Positions 6,444-14,225 of a stretch of 28,359 nucleotides of DNA are shown piece after piece. The DNA is from CAYRAV01 sp964422365 (GTDB lineage: Bacteria; Bacillota; Clostridia; Lachnospirales; Lachnospiraceae). The notes below the pieces were generated by a model. The model was not told the DNA's origin, ran no database searches, and was given only the letters and a program-made list of their open reading frames with translations. Both the position numbers and the translations under genes were made by a program. How positions within the stretch are numbered: position 1 is the first letter of the stretch; every line of letters begins with the position of its first letter. The DNA is taken from NCBI GenBank assembly GCA_964422365.1, contig CAYRAV010000040.1:1-28359 (forward strand). The letters run 5' to 3'.

Positions 6444-6764
6444 ATGGCAACAAGTCAAGTAATGAGAATTACATTGAAAGCGTATGATCATCAGCTAATT
6501 GATCAATCAGCTGGAAAAATTATTGAAACTGTAAAGAAAACAGGATCAAAGGTGAGTGGACCAGTACCTCTTCCAACAAAGAAAGAAGTAATTACAATCT
6601 TAAGAGCGGTTCACAAATACAAAGATTCCAGAGAACAGTTCGAGCAGAGAACACATAAAAGATTGATTGATGTCATCGCTCCAAGCCAGAAAACAGTAGA
6701 TGCATTATCTAGATTAGAAATGCCTGCTGGAGTTTTCATTGACATCAAAATGAAAAACAAATAA
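6444..6764 (+). CDS. rpsJ: 30S ribosomal protein S10 (NusE)
   Basis: A 30S head protein; as NusE it also pairs with NusB in rRNA transcription antitermination. The 106-residue product carries the family blocks RITLKAYDHQLIDQSAGKI (8-26), GPVPLPTKKEVITILRAVHK and EQRTHKRLIDVI, and ends VFIDIKMKNK as usual. SD AGGAGG (6427-6432) is separated from the ATG by 11 nt that include a run of seven Ts, a rather long and unusual spacer. First gene of the S10 operon; 180 nt separate it from rplC. Confidence 0.97.
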   Translation: MATSQVMRITLKAYDHQLIDQSAGKIIETVKKTGSKVSGPVPLPTKKEVITILRAVHKYKDSREQFEQRTHKRLIDVIAPSQKTVDALSRLEMPAGVFIDIKMKNK

Positions 6765-6944
6765 TTATTGTGAAGTAAGTAATCCTTAGGGTTTGTATAT
6801 AGAGTCCAAGCAACGAAATATTTGATAAATGTGTAAAAATGCACAAGATAATTTATGGATACCAAGCGCTCGGTGAACCATTCTAGGATGAACGCAGAAG
6901 GAAAGATAAGCGTTCCGCTGTAGATTTATAGGAGGTGCAACATT
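6765..6944 (+). promoter_or_regulatory. Long rpsJ-rplC spacer with a small hairpin
   Basis: 180 nt without a gene in an operon where most gaps are 10-80 nt. GAACGC (6890-6895) pairs with GCGTTC (6910-6915) about 30 nt before the rplC start. No promoter or T-run is evident. It may be a second regulatory or processing region. Confidence 0.3.
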
Positions 6945-7577
6945 ATGAAAAAAGCTATTTTAGCAACAAAAATCGGTATGACACAGATTTTTAATGAAGA
7001 TGGCGTTTTGATACCGGTAACAGTATTGCAGGCAGGACCATGTGCAGTAACACAGATTAAAACTGTTGACAATGATGGTTATAGTGCAGTACAGGTTGGT
7101 TTTGGCGACATTAGAGAAGTTTTAGTGAACAAACCAAAGCAGGGACATTTTGCCAAAGCTGGTGTGGAAAATAAGAGATATTTAAAAGAGTTTAAATTTG
7201 ATAATGCAGATGAATATCAAGTAGGACAGGAAATTAAAGCTGATATTTTTGCAGCTGGAGACAAGATTGATGCAACAGCAACATCAAAAGGTAAAGGTTT
7301 CCAGGGTGCAATCAAGAGACATGGACAGTCTAGAGGACCTATGGGACATGGTTCTAAATTCCATAGACATGCAGGTTCTAACGGTGCTTGTTCTGATCCA
7401 TCTAAAGTATTCAAAGGAAAAGGAATGCCTGGACAGATGGGTGCTGAAAAAGTGACAATTCAGAATCTTGAAATTGTTAGAGTAGATGTTGAAAATAACG
7501 TAATCTTAGTAAAGGGTGCAGTACCAGGACCTAAGAAATCTTTAGTAGTTTTAAAAGAATCTGTAAAGACTATCTAG
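6945..7577 (+). CDS. rplC: 50S ribosomal protein L3
   Basis: An early 50S assembly protein that binds 23S rRNA near the peptidyl-transferase region through a long internal loop. The 210 residues open with the family start KKAILATKIGMTQIF. The loop region SKGKGFQGAIKRHGQSRGP and GSKFHRHAGSNGACSDPSKVFKGKGMPG (about 115-165) includes the Gln that is methylated in some bacteria. SD TAGGAGGTG (6930-6938). The gap to rplD is 25 nt. Confidence 0.97.
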   Translation: MKKAILATKIGMTQIFNEDGVLIPVTVLQAGPCAVTQIKTVDNDGYSAVQVGFGDIREVLVNKPKQGHFAKAGVENKRYLKEFKFDNADEYQVGQEIKADIFAAGDKIDATATSKGKGFQGAIKRHGQSRGPMGHGSKFHRHAGSNGACSDPSKVFKGKGMPGQMGAEKVTIQNLEIVRVDVENNVILVKGAVPGPKKSLVVLKESVKTI

Positions 7578-7602
7578 GACTTTAGGAAGGAGGAACACAC
7601 AG

Positions 7603-8223
7603 ATGGCTAACATATCTGTTTATAATATGGAAGGCAGTGTAGTAGGTAACATGGATTTGAATGATGCCATATTTGCTGCTCCGGTAAATGAACATTTAGT
7701 TCACATGGCAGTTGTACAACAACTTGCAAACAAACGTCAAGGAACACAAAGTGCAAAGACACGTTCTGAAGTACGTGGCGGTGGTAGAAAACCATGGAGA
7801 CAAAAAGGAACAGGTCATGCAAGACAGGGTTCAACAAGAGCACCACAATGGACAGGTGGTGGAGTTGTATTTGCTCCGAAACCAAGAGATTATTCATTTA
7901 AAATGAATAGAAAAGAAAAAGCAGCAGCTATGAAATCTGCTTTGTCTTCAAGAGTTGCGGAAAATAAATTCTATGTTTTAGATGAATTAAAGTTTGATCA
8001 AATTAAAACAAAGAAAATGGTAGCAGTTCTTAATAATTTGAAATTAGAGAAGGCATTAGTGGTTATAGATGAAAAAGATGAAACTGTAATCGCATCTGCT
8101 AAAAATATTCCAACAGTAAGAACAACATTAACAAATGCGATGAGCGTATATGATATCTTAAAATATGATACTGTAGTAGTAACAAAAGCTGCAATCTCTA
8201 AAATTGAGGAGGTGTACGCATAA
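7603..8223 (+). CDS. rplD: 50S ribosomal protein L4
   Basis: Lines the peptide exit tunnel with an extended loop and initiates 50S assembly; in Escherichia coli it also represses its own S10 operon. The 206-residue protein contains the loop RGGGRKPWRQKGTGHARQGS (59-78), with the conserved Lys and Gly tip that macrolide-resistance changes usually affect, intact here. SD AGGAGG (7587-7592). Its TAA (8221-8223) shares one base with the rplW ATG, consistent with coupled translation. Confidence 0.97.
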   Translation: MANISVYNMEGSVVGNMDLNDAIFAAPVNEHLVHMAVVQQLANKRQGTQSAKTRSEVRGGGRKPWRQKGTGHARQGSTRAPQWTGGGVVFAPKPRDYSFKMNRKEKAAAMKSALSSRVAENKFYVLDELKFDQIKTKKMVAVLNNLKLEKALVVIDEKDETVIASAKNIPTVRTTLTNAMSVYDILKYDTVVVTKAAISKIEEVYA

Positions 8224-8522
8224 TGGCTGATATTAAATATTATGACGTTATTCTGAAACCAATTATCACAGAAAAAAGTATGGATGCAATGAGCGAAAAA
8301 AAATATACTTTTTCTGTTCATACAGAGGCAACAAAAAATCAAATTAAAGAAGCTGTGGAAAAGATGTTCCCAGGAACAAAAGTTGCCAGAGTAAATACTA
8401 TGAATTTAGATGGAAAAAAACGTAGACGTGGCAGAACAGTTGGAAAAACTGCAAAAACAAAGAAAGCAATTGTTTTTCTAACAGAAGATAGTGCAGATAT
8501 TGAGATATTCCAGGGATTATAA
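8223..8522 (+). CDS. rplW: 50S ribosomal protein L23
   Basis: Sits at the tunnel exit and provides the docking site for trigger factor and SRP. The 99-residue, normal-length product has YYDVILKPIITEKSM near the start and the basic strand segment GKKRRRGRTVGKTAKTKKA. The start overlaps the rplD stop by one base; its SD, GAGGAGGTG (8207-8215), lies in the rplD 3' end. It is followed by a 165-nt spacer before rplB. Confidence 0.97.
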   Translation: MADIKYYDVILKPIITEKSMDAMSEKKYTFSVHTEATKNQIKEAVEKMFPGTKVARVNTMNLDGKKRRRGRTVGKTAKTKKAIVFLTEDSADIEIFQGL

Positions 8523-8530
8523 GAAATGTG

Positions 8531-8563
8531 AAGTGTGTTTCTGCGAAAACGTAGAAAACACTT
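8531..8563 (+). promoter_or_regulatory. Hairpin in the rplW-rplB spacer
   Basis: AAGTGT...CTGCG (8531-8545), loop AAAA, CGTAGAAAACACTT (8550-8563): about 13 pairs with one mismatch and one bulge. No T-run follows directly, so a processing or attenuation element is more likely than a terminator. The spacer (8523-8687) otherwise shows nothing. Confidence 0.4.
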
Positions 8564-8687
8564 GCAGAATCTTTTGAATATTGATAGAATAGTAAAAGAT
8601 ATACTGCGGATTATGGTTGTTTATAGCCGATAAGAATAAAAAAGACACGCGTGATTGCGTTGAAAGATATTGAAAGGAGTGCGAAAG

Positions 8688-9533
8688 ATGGGAATTAAAA
8701 AGTTTAACCCATATACACCTTCTAGAAGACATATGACCGGTTCTGATTTTTCTGAGATTACAGCAAGTAAACCTGAAAAGTCTTTAGTAGTTTCTTTGAA
8801 GAAAAATGCTGGTCGAAACAATCAAGGAAAAATTACTGTAAGACACCGTGGAGGCGGTTCTAGAAGAAAATATAGAATTATTGATTTTAAGAGAAATAAA
8901 GATGGTATTCCAGCTGTTGTTAAGACAATAGAATATGATCCAAACAGAACAGCAAACATTGCTTTGGTTGCATATGCAGATGGTCAAAAAGCATATATTA
9001 TTGCACCAGCAGGATTGAAAGTAGGACAAACAATTATGAGTGGTTCTACAGCAGAAATTAAGGTTGGCAACTGTTTGCAATTACAAGATATTCCGGTTGG
9101 TACACAAGTACACAACATTGAATTATATCCGGGACATGGTGGACAGTTAGTTAGATCAGCAGGTAATAGTGCACAGTTAATGGCAAAAGAAGGAAAATAT
9201 GCAACACTTAGATTGCCTTCAGGCGAAATGAGAATGGTACAAAGTATCTGTAGAGCAACAATTGGAGAAGTTGGAAACGGAGAGCATGAATTAATTAACA
9301 TTGGTAAGGCTGGACGTAAGCGCCATATGGGTATCAGACCTACAGTTCGTGGTTCTGTTATGAACCCTAATGACCATCCACATGGTGGTGGTGAAGGTAA
9401 AGCAGGTATCGGTCGTCCGGGTCCTGTTACTCCTTGGGGTAAACCAGCTCTTGGATTGAAGACAAGAAAGAAGAACAAGGCTTCTAATAAGCTTATTGTA
9501 AGAAGAAGAGACGGTAAAGCATTATCAAAATAG
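8688..9533 (+). CDS. rplB: 50S ribosomal protein L2
   Basis: The largest, highly conserved 50S protein, needed for subunit joining and peptidyl-transferase activity. The 281-residue product begins GIKKFNPYTPSRRHMTGSDF and has the conserved HPHGGGEGKAGIGRPGPVTP region containing the functionally key His (about 235-254). I chose ATG 8688, 8 nt after the SD AAAGGAG (8673-8679). The in-frame TTG at 8670 lies before that SD and is rejected. Confidence 0.97.
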   Translation: MGIKKFNPYTPSRRHMTGSDFSEITASKPEKSLVVSLKKNAGRNNQGKITVRHRGGGSRRKYRIIDFKRNKDGIPAVVKTIEYDPNRTANIALVAYADGQKAYIIAPAGLKVGQTIMSGSTAEIKVGNCLQLQDIPVGTQVHNIELYPGHGGQLVRSAGNSAQLMAKEGKYATLRLPSGEMRMVQSICRATIGEVGNGEHELINIGKAGRKRHMGIRPTVRGSVMNPNDHPHGGGEGKAGIGRPGPVTPWGKPALGLKTRKKNKASNKLIVRRRDGKALSK

Positions 9534-9606
9534 TTCGTGACAGTTGAAAAAGTTTAACAAAGAAATTTCAATTGTAATAGGCAAGAAGTAGAAGGAGGTT
9601 AAACCT

Positions 9607-9885
9607 ATGGCACGTTCATTAAAGAAGGGACCATTCGCTGATGCAAGTTTACTAAAAAAAGTAGATGCTATGAATGCATCAGGTGACAAACAGGTAATTA
9701 AAACCTGGTCACGTCGTTCCACAATCTTCCCACAGTTCGTTGGACACACATTTGCAGTTCATGATGGGAGAAGACATGTACCAGTATATGTTACAGAAGA
9801 TATGGTTGGACACAAACTGGGAGAGTTTGTAGCAACAAGAACATATAGAGGACATGGAAAAGACGAGAAAAAAGGTAGAAAATAA
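9607..9885 (+). CDS. rpsS: 30S ribosomal protein S19
   Basis: A 30S head protein that contacts S13 and the A-site finger. The 92-residue, normal-length product starts MARSLKKGPFADASLLKKV and contains KTWSRRSTIFPQFVGHTFAV and GHKLGEFVATRTYRGH. SD GAAGGAGGT (9592-9600). It lies between rplB and rplV as in most bacteria. Confidence 0.97.
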   Translation: MARSLKKGPFADASLLKKVDAMNASGDKQVIKTWSRRSTIFPQFVGHTFAVHDGRRHVPVYVTEDMVGHKLGEFVATRTYRGHGKDEKKGRK

Positions 9886-9940
9886 TTGTTCGTTTATTTT
9901 ATATAAAAATCCAGTTATTATTTGAAAGGAGGTTTCATCC

Positions 9941-10330
9941 ATGGCTAGAGGACATAGATCCCAGATCAAGAGAGAGAGAAATGAAAACCAAAGAGAAACA
10001 AGACCATCAGCTAAATTATCTTACGCTAGAATTTCTACTCGTAAGGCTGGTTACGTTTTGGATGCGATCAGAGGCAAGGATGTACAGACAGCACTTGGTA
10101 TTTTAGCATATAATCCAAGATATGCTTCAACTTTAATAGAAAAATTATTAAAATCAGCAATTGCAAATGCTGAAAATAATAATGGTATGAACCCTGAAAA
10201 TCTTTATATTGCAGAGTGTTTTGCAAACAAAGGACCTACAATGAAGAGAATTAGACCAAGGGCACAGGGCAGAGCTTATAGAATCGAAAAAAGAATGAGC
10301 CACATTACAGTGATACTCGATGAAAGATAA
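9941..10330 (+). CDS. rplV: 50S ribosomal protein L22
   Basis: Contacts all 23S rRNA domains and extends a hairpin loop into the exit tunnel. The 129-residue product is longer than the ~110 usual because of an added hydrophilic N-terminus (about 1-22, rich in Arg/Glu/Asn). The core follows: AKLSYARISTRKAGYVLDAI, AIANAENNNGMNPENLYI and the tunnel loop GPTMKRIRPRAQGRAYRI. SD AAAGGAGGT (9925-9933); no later ATG sits behind an SD, so the long start stands. Only 11 nt separate it from rpsC. Confidence 0.96.
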   Translation: MARGHRSQIKRERNENQRETRPSAKLSYARISTRKAGYVLDAIRGKDVQTALGILAYNPRYASTLIEKLLKSAIANAENNNGMNPENLYIAECFANKGPTMKRIRPRAQGRAYRIEKRMSHITVILDER

Positions 10331-10341
10331 GGAGGGCAAAC

Positions 10342-11001
10342 ATGGGACAGAAAGTAAATCCTCATGGGTTGAGAGTCGGCATTATCAAAGGCTGGGATTC
10401 CAGATGGTATGCAGAAGATGATTTTGCAGATAAATTAGTAGAAGACTATAATATCAGAACATTTTTGAAAAAGAAATTATATGATGCAGGTATTTCTAAA
10501 ATTGAAATTGAGAGAACAAGAGACAGAGTCAAGATTATTATTTATACAGCAAAACCTGGAGTAGTAATTGGTAAAGGCGGCTCTGAGATTGAAAAGTTAA
10601 AAGTTGAATTGACAAAGCTTACTACAAATAAAATTATGATTGATATCAAAGAAGTGAAAAAACCGGATACAGACGCACAATTAGTGGCTGAGAATATTGC
10701 TTCACAACTTGAGAATCGTGTTTCTTTCAGAAGAGCTATGAAGTCATCTATGTCAAGAACAATGAAAGCAGGAGCACTCGGTGTGAAAACTTCTGTTTCA
10801 GGTCGTTTGGGTGGAGCTGATATGGCTCGTACAGAGTTTTATAGTGAAGGAACTATTCCATTGCAGACATTACGTGCGGATATCAATTATGGATTTGCAG
10901 AGGCAGATACAACATATGGTAAAGTCGGTGTAAAAGTATGGATTTATCAAGGTGAAGTACTTCCAACAAAGGCAGGAAAAAAGGAAGGGAGCGATAAATA
11001 A
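10342..11001 (+). CDS. rpsC: 30S ribosomal protein S3
   Basis: Lines the mRNA entry channel and takes part in mRNA helicase activity. The 219-residue protein has MGQKVNPHGLRVGIIKGWDS at the start. It carries the KH-domain core VVIGKGGSEIEKL (about 74-86) and the C-terminal domain with RTEFYSEGTIPLQTLRADI. SD AAGGAGGG (10329-10336). Its TAA (10999-11001) overlaps the rplP ATG by one base. Confidence 0.97.
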   Translation: MGQKVNPHGLRVGIIKGWDSRWYAEDDFADKLVEDYNIRTFLKKKLYDAGISKIEIERTRDRVKIIIYTAKPGVVIGKGGSEIEKLKVELTKLTTNKIMIDIKEVKKPDTDAQLVAENIASQLENRVSFRRAMKSSMSRTMKAGALGVKTSVSGRLGGADMARTEFYSEGTIPLQTLRADINYGFAEADTTYGKVGVKVWIYQGEVLPTKAGKKEGSDK

Positions 11002-11438
11002 TGTTAATGCCAAAAAGAGTAAAACGTCGTAAACAATTCCGTGGTTCCATGAAAGGAAAAGCGTTAAGAGGTAATAAAATTAATTACGGCGAATATGGTA
11101 TTGTGGCTTTGGAGCCAGCATGGATTAAATCTAATCAGATTGAAGCAGCACGTATTGCTATGACACGTTATATCAAGCGTGGTGGTAAAGTTTGGATTAA
11201 AATTTTCCCAGATAAACCTGTAACTGCTAAACCAGCTGAAACTCGTATGGGTTCAGGTAAAGGTTCTTTGGAATACTGGGTAGCTGTAGTAAAACCTGGT
11301 CGTGTATTGTTTGAAATTTCAGGTGTGCCTGAAGAAACAGCAAGAGAAGCATTAAGACTTGCAGTTCATAAATTACCATTAAAATGCAAAATTGTTTCTC
11401 GTGCAGACTTAGAAGGAGGTGCGGGCAGTGAAAACTAA
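11001..11438 (+). CDS. rplP: 50S ribosomal protein L16
   Basis: Helps place A-site tRNA in the 50S subunit. The 145-residue product starts MLMPKRVKRRKQFRG, the usual family start, so the ATG at 11001 (overlapping the rpsC stop) is chosen over the one at 11007. GYGIVALEPAW-like and RMGSGKGSLEYWVAVVKPGR blocks are present. The last codons (EGGAGSEN) encode the SD of rpmC, and the genes overlap by 11 nt. Confidence 0.97.
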   Translation: MLMPKRVKRRKQFRGSMKGKALRGNKINYGEYGIVALEPAWIKSNQIEAARIAMTRYIKRGGKVWIKIFPDKPVTAKPAETRMGSGKGSLEYWVAVVKPGRVLFEISGVPEETAREALRLAVHKLPLKCKIVSRADLEGGAGSEN

Positions 11439-11628
11439 GGAATATTTAAATGAGTTAAAGAATAAAAGCATTGCGGACTTAAATGAAGAATTAGTAACTG
11501 CTAAAAAGGAACTTTTCAATTTAAGATTCCAAAACGCAACAAATCAATTGGACAATACAAGTAGAATTAAAGAGGTAAGAAAGAATATTGCAAGGATTCA
11601 AACAGTGATTTCAGCACAGTCAAAATAA
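11428..11628 (+). CDS. rpmC: 50S ribosomal protein L29
   Basis: A small helical protein at the tunnel exit beside L23. The 66-residue product shows the family blocks KNKSIADLNEELVTAKKELF, LRFQNATNQLDN and IKEVRKNIARIQTV. The start is GTG at 11428, 7 nt after AAGGAGGT (11413-11420); the GTG at 11419 lies within the SD itself and is rejected. It overlaps the end of rplP. Confidence 0.95.
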   Translation: MKTKEYLNELKNKSIADLNEELVTAKKELFNLRFQNATNQLDNTSRIKEVRKNIARIQTVISAQSK

Positions 11629-11709
11629 TTGTAGTTAGCTTGTAAGTATTATTTGTTATAGAGAAATGTGTATCAGTGCATACCAAGATTTTAGAAAGGA
11701 GATATTGTT

Positions 11710-11964
11710 GTGGAAAGAAACTTGAGAAAAACACGTACAGGGAAAGTTGTCAGCGACAAAATGGATAAAACTATTGTTGTAGCTGTTATTGATAATGTAA
11801 AACATCCAATTTACAAGAAAATCGTTAAGAGAACTTATAAATTAAAAGCCCATGACGAAAAAAATGAATGTAAAATTGGTGATACAGTAAAAGTTATGGA
11901 AACAAGACCTTTATCTAAAGAGAAAAGATGGAGACTTGTAGAAATTATTGAAAGAGCAAAATAA
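11710..11964 (+). CDS. rpsQ: 30S ribosomal protein S17
   Basis: An early-binding 30S protein with an OB fold. The 84-residue product has RNLRKTRTGKVVSDKMDKTI and the conserved KKIVKRTYKLKAHDE and ETRPLSKEKRWRLVEI. The start is GTG 11710 behind AAAGGAGAT (11695-11703). It ends the classical S10 set; rplN follows after 57 nt with no terminator, so the spc genes are probably co-transcribed. Confidence 0.96.
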   Translation: MERNLRKTRTGKVVSDKMDKTIVVAVIDNVKHPIYKKIVKRTYKLKAHDEKNECKIGDTVKVMETRPLSKEKRWRLVEIIERAK

Positions 11965-12021
11965 TGAAATAGAGAGCGATATTGTTTATTTCATATCAAT
12001 ACGACTGAAAGGAGTATTATC

Positions 12022-12390
12022 ATGATCCAACAAGAAACAAGATTGAAAGTTGCTGATAATTCTGGTGCAAAAGAATTGCTTTGTATCAGAGTATTAGGTG
12101 GCTCAACCAGAAGATATGCATCACTTGGTGATATTATCGTTGCTACGGTCAAAGATGCAACACCAGGCGGTGTTGTTAAAAAAGGTGATGTTGTAAAAGC
12201 TGTTGTCGTACGTAGTGTAAAAGGTGCTCGTCGTAAGGATGGTTCTTACATTAGATTTGATGAAAATGCTGCGGTAATCATTAAAGATGACAAGAATCCA
12301 AGAGGAACCCGTATTTTTGGACCTGTAGCAAGGGAATTGAGAGAAAAACAATTTATGAAGATTCTCTCATTAGCACCAGAAGTATTATAA
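12022..12390 (+). CDS. rplN: 50S ribosomal protein L14
   Basis: Forms part of intersubunit bridges and is the binding site for the silencing factor RsfS. The 122-residue protein begins MIQQETRLKVADNSGAKE and carries the family signature KGDVVKAVVVRSVKGARRKD and NPRGTRIFGPVARELRE. SD GAAAGGAG (12007-12014). The rplX SD overlaps its TAA region. Confidence 0.97.
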   Translation: MIQQETRLKVADNSGAKELLCIRVLGGSTRRYASLGDIIVATVKDATPGGVVKKGDVVKAVVVRSVKGARRKDGSYIRFDENAAVIIKDDKNPRGTRIFGPVARELREKQFMKILSLAPEVL

Positions 12391-12403
12391 GGAGGTGTCA
12401 ACA

Positions 12404-12766
12404 GTGGCAACCAATAAAATTAAAAAAGGTGATACTGTAAAAGTAATCACTGGTAAAGATAAAGGAAAAGAAGGCAAAGTTCTTGAAGTAGTAAAGGGGA
12501 AAGTCATTACTGGAAAAGATGGTAAAGTAGTTAGAACTGAAGAAAATAAAGTTCTTGTTGAAGGTGTTAATATAGTTACAAAACATGCAAAAGCAAACCA
12601 GGCTAATCCAAAAGGCGGCATCATTCAGATGGAGGCTCCGATTTCTGCTTCAAATGTAATGTATGTTCATAAAGGACAAATTGCCAGAGTTCAGTTTAGA
12701 ATTGAAGATGGTAAAAAGGTCAGATATGCAAAAGTAAATGGAAAAGAAGCGGAAGCTATTAAATAA
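12404..12766 (+). CDS. rplX: 50S ribosomal protein L24
   Basis: An assembly-initiating 50S protein with a KOW motif. In the 120-residue product the KOW core is KKGDTVKVITGKDKGKEGKV (5-24), followed by VEGVNIVTKHAKANQANPKG. There is an extra basic segment KGKVITGKDGKVVRTEENK before the conserved VEGVN, making it longer than the usual ~103 residues. GTG 12404 is chosen, 7 nt after AAGGAGGTG (12389-12397); the in-frame GTG at 12395 is part of that SD. Confidence 0.95.
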   Translation: MATNKIKKGDTVKVITGKDKGKEGKVLEVVKGKVITGKDGKVVRTEENKVLVEGVNIVTKHAKANQANPKGGIIQMEAPISASNVMYVHKGQIARVQFRIEDGKKVRYAKVNGKEAEAIK

Positions 12767-12789
12767 TTTAAGAGAGGAGGTCTCATAAG

Positions 12790-13329
12790 TTGACTAGATT
12801 AAAGGAAACATATTTAAATGAAATCGTAGATGGTATGACCAAAAAATTCGGATACAAAAATATAATGGAAGTACCTAAATTAGATAAAATTGTAATTAAC
12901 ATGGGCGTTGGAGAAGCAAAAGATAACGCAAAAGTATTAGAATCAGCTGTAAAAGATTTAGAGATTATTGCAGGTCAGAAGGCTGTTTTAACAAGAGCGA
13001 AGAAATCAGTAGCAAACTTCAAATTAAGAGAAGGAATGCCGATTGGATGTAAAGTTACATTAAGAGGCGAAAAAATGTACGAATTTGCAGATCGTTTGAT
13101 TAACTTAGCATTGCCTCGGGTACGTGACTTTAGAGGTGTTAATCCTAATGCATTTGATGGCAGGGGAAACTATGCTCTTGGTATTAAAGAACAACTAATT
13201 TTCCCAGAAATCGAATATGATAAAGTTGATAAAGTCAGAGGTATGGATATTATCTTTGTTACAACTGCTAAGACTGATGAAGAAGCACGTGAATTATTGA
13301 CACAGTTCGGTATGCCATTTAAAAGATAG
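12790..13329 (+). CDS. rplE: 50S ribosomal protein L5
   Basis: Binds 5S rRNA and P-site tRNA in the central protuberance. The 179-residue product starts with the family pattern RLKETYLNEIVDGMTKKFGY and has KIVINMGVGEAKDN, GQKAVLTRAKKSVANFKLRE and RDFRGVNPNAFDGRGNY. The only start that gives this N-terminus is a TTG at 12790, 8 nt after GAGGAGGT (12775-12782). TTG is rare for such a gene and may set its rate. rpsN follows after 15 nt. Confidence 0.95.
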   Translation: MTRLKETYLNEIVDGMTKKFGYKNIMEVPKLDKIVINMGVGEAKDNAKVLESAVKDLEIIAGQKAVLTRAKKSVANFKLREGMPIGCKVTLRGEKMYEFADRLINLALPRVRDFRGVNPNAFDGRGNYALGIKEQLIFPEIEYDKVDKVRGMDIIFVTTAKTDEEARELLTQFGMPFKR

Positions 13330-13344
13330 TTAGGAGGGAAATTC

Positions 13345-13530
13345 ATGGCTAAGACATCAATGAAAGTTAAGCAGCAACGTAAACAAAAATTCTCAACCAG
13401 AGAATATAATCGTTGTAAAATTTGTGGTCGTCCACATGCTTATTTAAGAAAATACGGTATCTGCAGAATCTGTTTCCGTGAGTTAGCTTATAAAGGACAG
13501 ATTCCGGGTGTGAAAAAGGCAAGCTGGTAA
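13345..13530 (+). CDS. rpsN: 30S ribosomal protein S14, zinc type
   Basis: The short 61-residue S14 (type Z) with an intact four-cysteine zinc site, C24, C27, C40 and C43 (CKIC and CRIC). It acts in the 30S head near S3 and S10. SD TTAGGAGGG (13329-13337). No zinc-free S14 paralogue is in the window, so zinc-dependent switching cannot be judged. Confidence 0.97.
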   Translation: MAKTSMKVKQQRKQKFSTREYNRCKICGRPHAYLRKYGICRICFRELAYKGQIPGVKKASW

Positions 13531-13572
13531 TCAGTAGCTAGCAAAATCAATCTCAAAAGGAGGAAAACCCAA

Positions 13573-13974
13573 ATGACAATGAGCGATCCAATCGCAGATA
13601 TGCTTACAAGAATTCGTAATGCTAACACTGCTAAACATGATACAGTAGATGTTCCTGCTTCTAAAATGAAGATAGCGATTGCTGATATTCTTTTAAAAGA
13701 AGGTTACATTAAAAAATATGACTTGGAAGAGATCGGTGGATTTAAATCAATTCATATTACATTAAAATATGGTAAGGATAAAAATGAAAAAATTATTACA
13801 GGTATTAAGAGAATTTCTAAGCCTGGTTTACGTGTGTATGCAAATACAGAAAATATGCCTAAAGTACTTGGAGGACTTGGTATTGCTATCATTTCTACCA
13901 ATAAAGGTGTAATAACAGATAAAGAAGCTAGAAAAATGAATGTTGGTGGAGAAGTATTAGCATTTGTTTGGTAG
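13573..13974 (+). CDS. rpsH: 30S ribosomal protein S8
   Basis: A primary 16S rRNA binder and, in E. coli, the repressor of the spc operon. The 133-residue product starts MTMSDPIADMLTRIRNANTA. It ends with the signature LGIAIISTNKGVITDKEARK and GGEVLAFVW. SD AAAGGAGGA (13556-13564). The next ATG (13579) is also possible, but the first matches the Bacillus-type start. A 251-nt structured spacer follows. Confidence 0.97.
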   Translation: MTMSDPIADMLTRIRNANTAKHDTVDVPASKMKIAIADILLKEGYIKKYDLEEIGGFKSIHITLKYGKDKNEKIITGIKRISKPGLRVYANTENMPKVLGGLGIAIISTNKGVITDKEARKMNVGGEVLAFVW

Positions 13975-14225
13975 AGAGGAACTTATTTTAAAATAAGATA
14001 AGTAAAATCCTGCTGTTTTCAGATGGCAGGGAAAAGTCATATAAGGCAGGAATGTCAGATTAATGCTTGTGGAGACAGTAGGTTACAAGGTCAAAGAAGC
14101 AGGGAGTCCATTGGTTTTGGATAATGGATAGTTTACAGAATGTACAGAGAAATAGAAAAAGTGGCATGTGAAGAAAACTTCACACCACACTATTTGCTCT
14201 TATTTATATTATAGGAGGTGCGGGC
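13975..14225 (+). promoter_or_regulatory. Structured rpsH-rplF spacer
   Basis: 251 nt with three hairpins: the palindrome CTTATTTT/AAAATAAG (13982-13997), CCTGC/GCAGG (14009-14013 with 14026-14030), and an 11-bp stem close to the rplF SD (GTGG 14161-14164 and TGTGAAG 14167-14173, loop AAAA, CTTCACA 14178-14184, CCAC 14185-14188; 2-nt bulge). The last stem is followed by an AT-rich stretch, not a T-run. No gene frame was seen. It is an internal leader of unknown role. Confidence 0.5.

Noticed and set aside
8984..9478. Long antisense open frame (164 codons) inside rplB
   Set aside because: Shadow of the conserved L2 coding frame; no SD, and its protein looks like reversed-frame composition.
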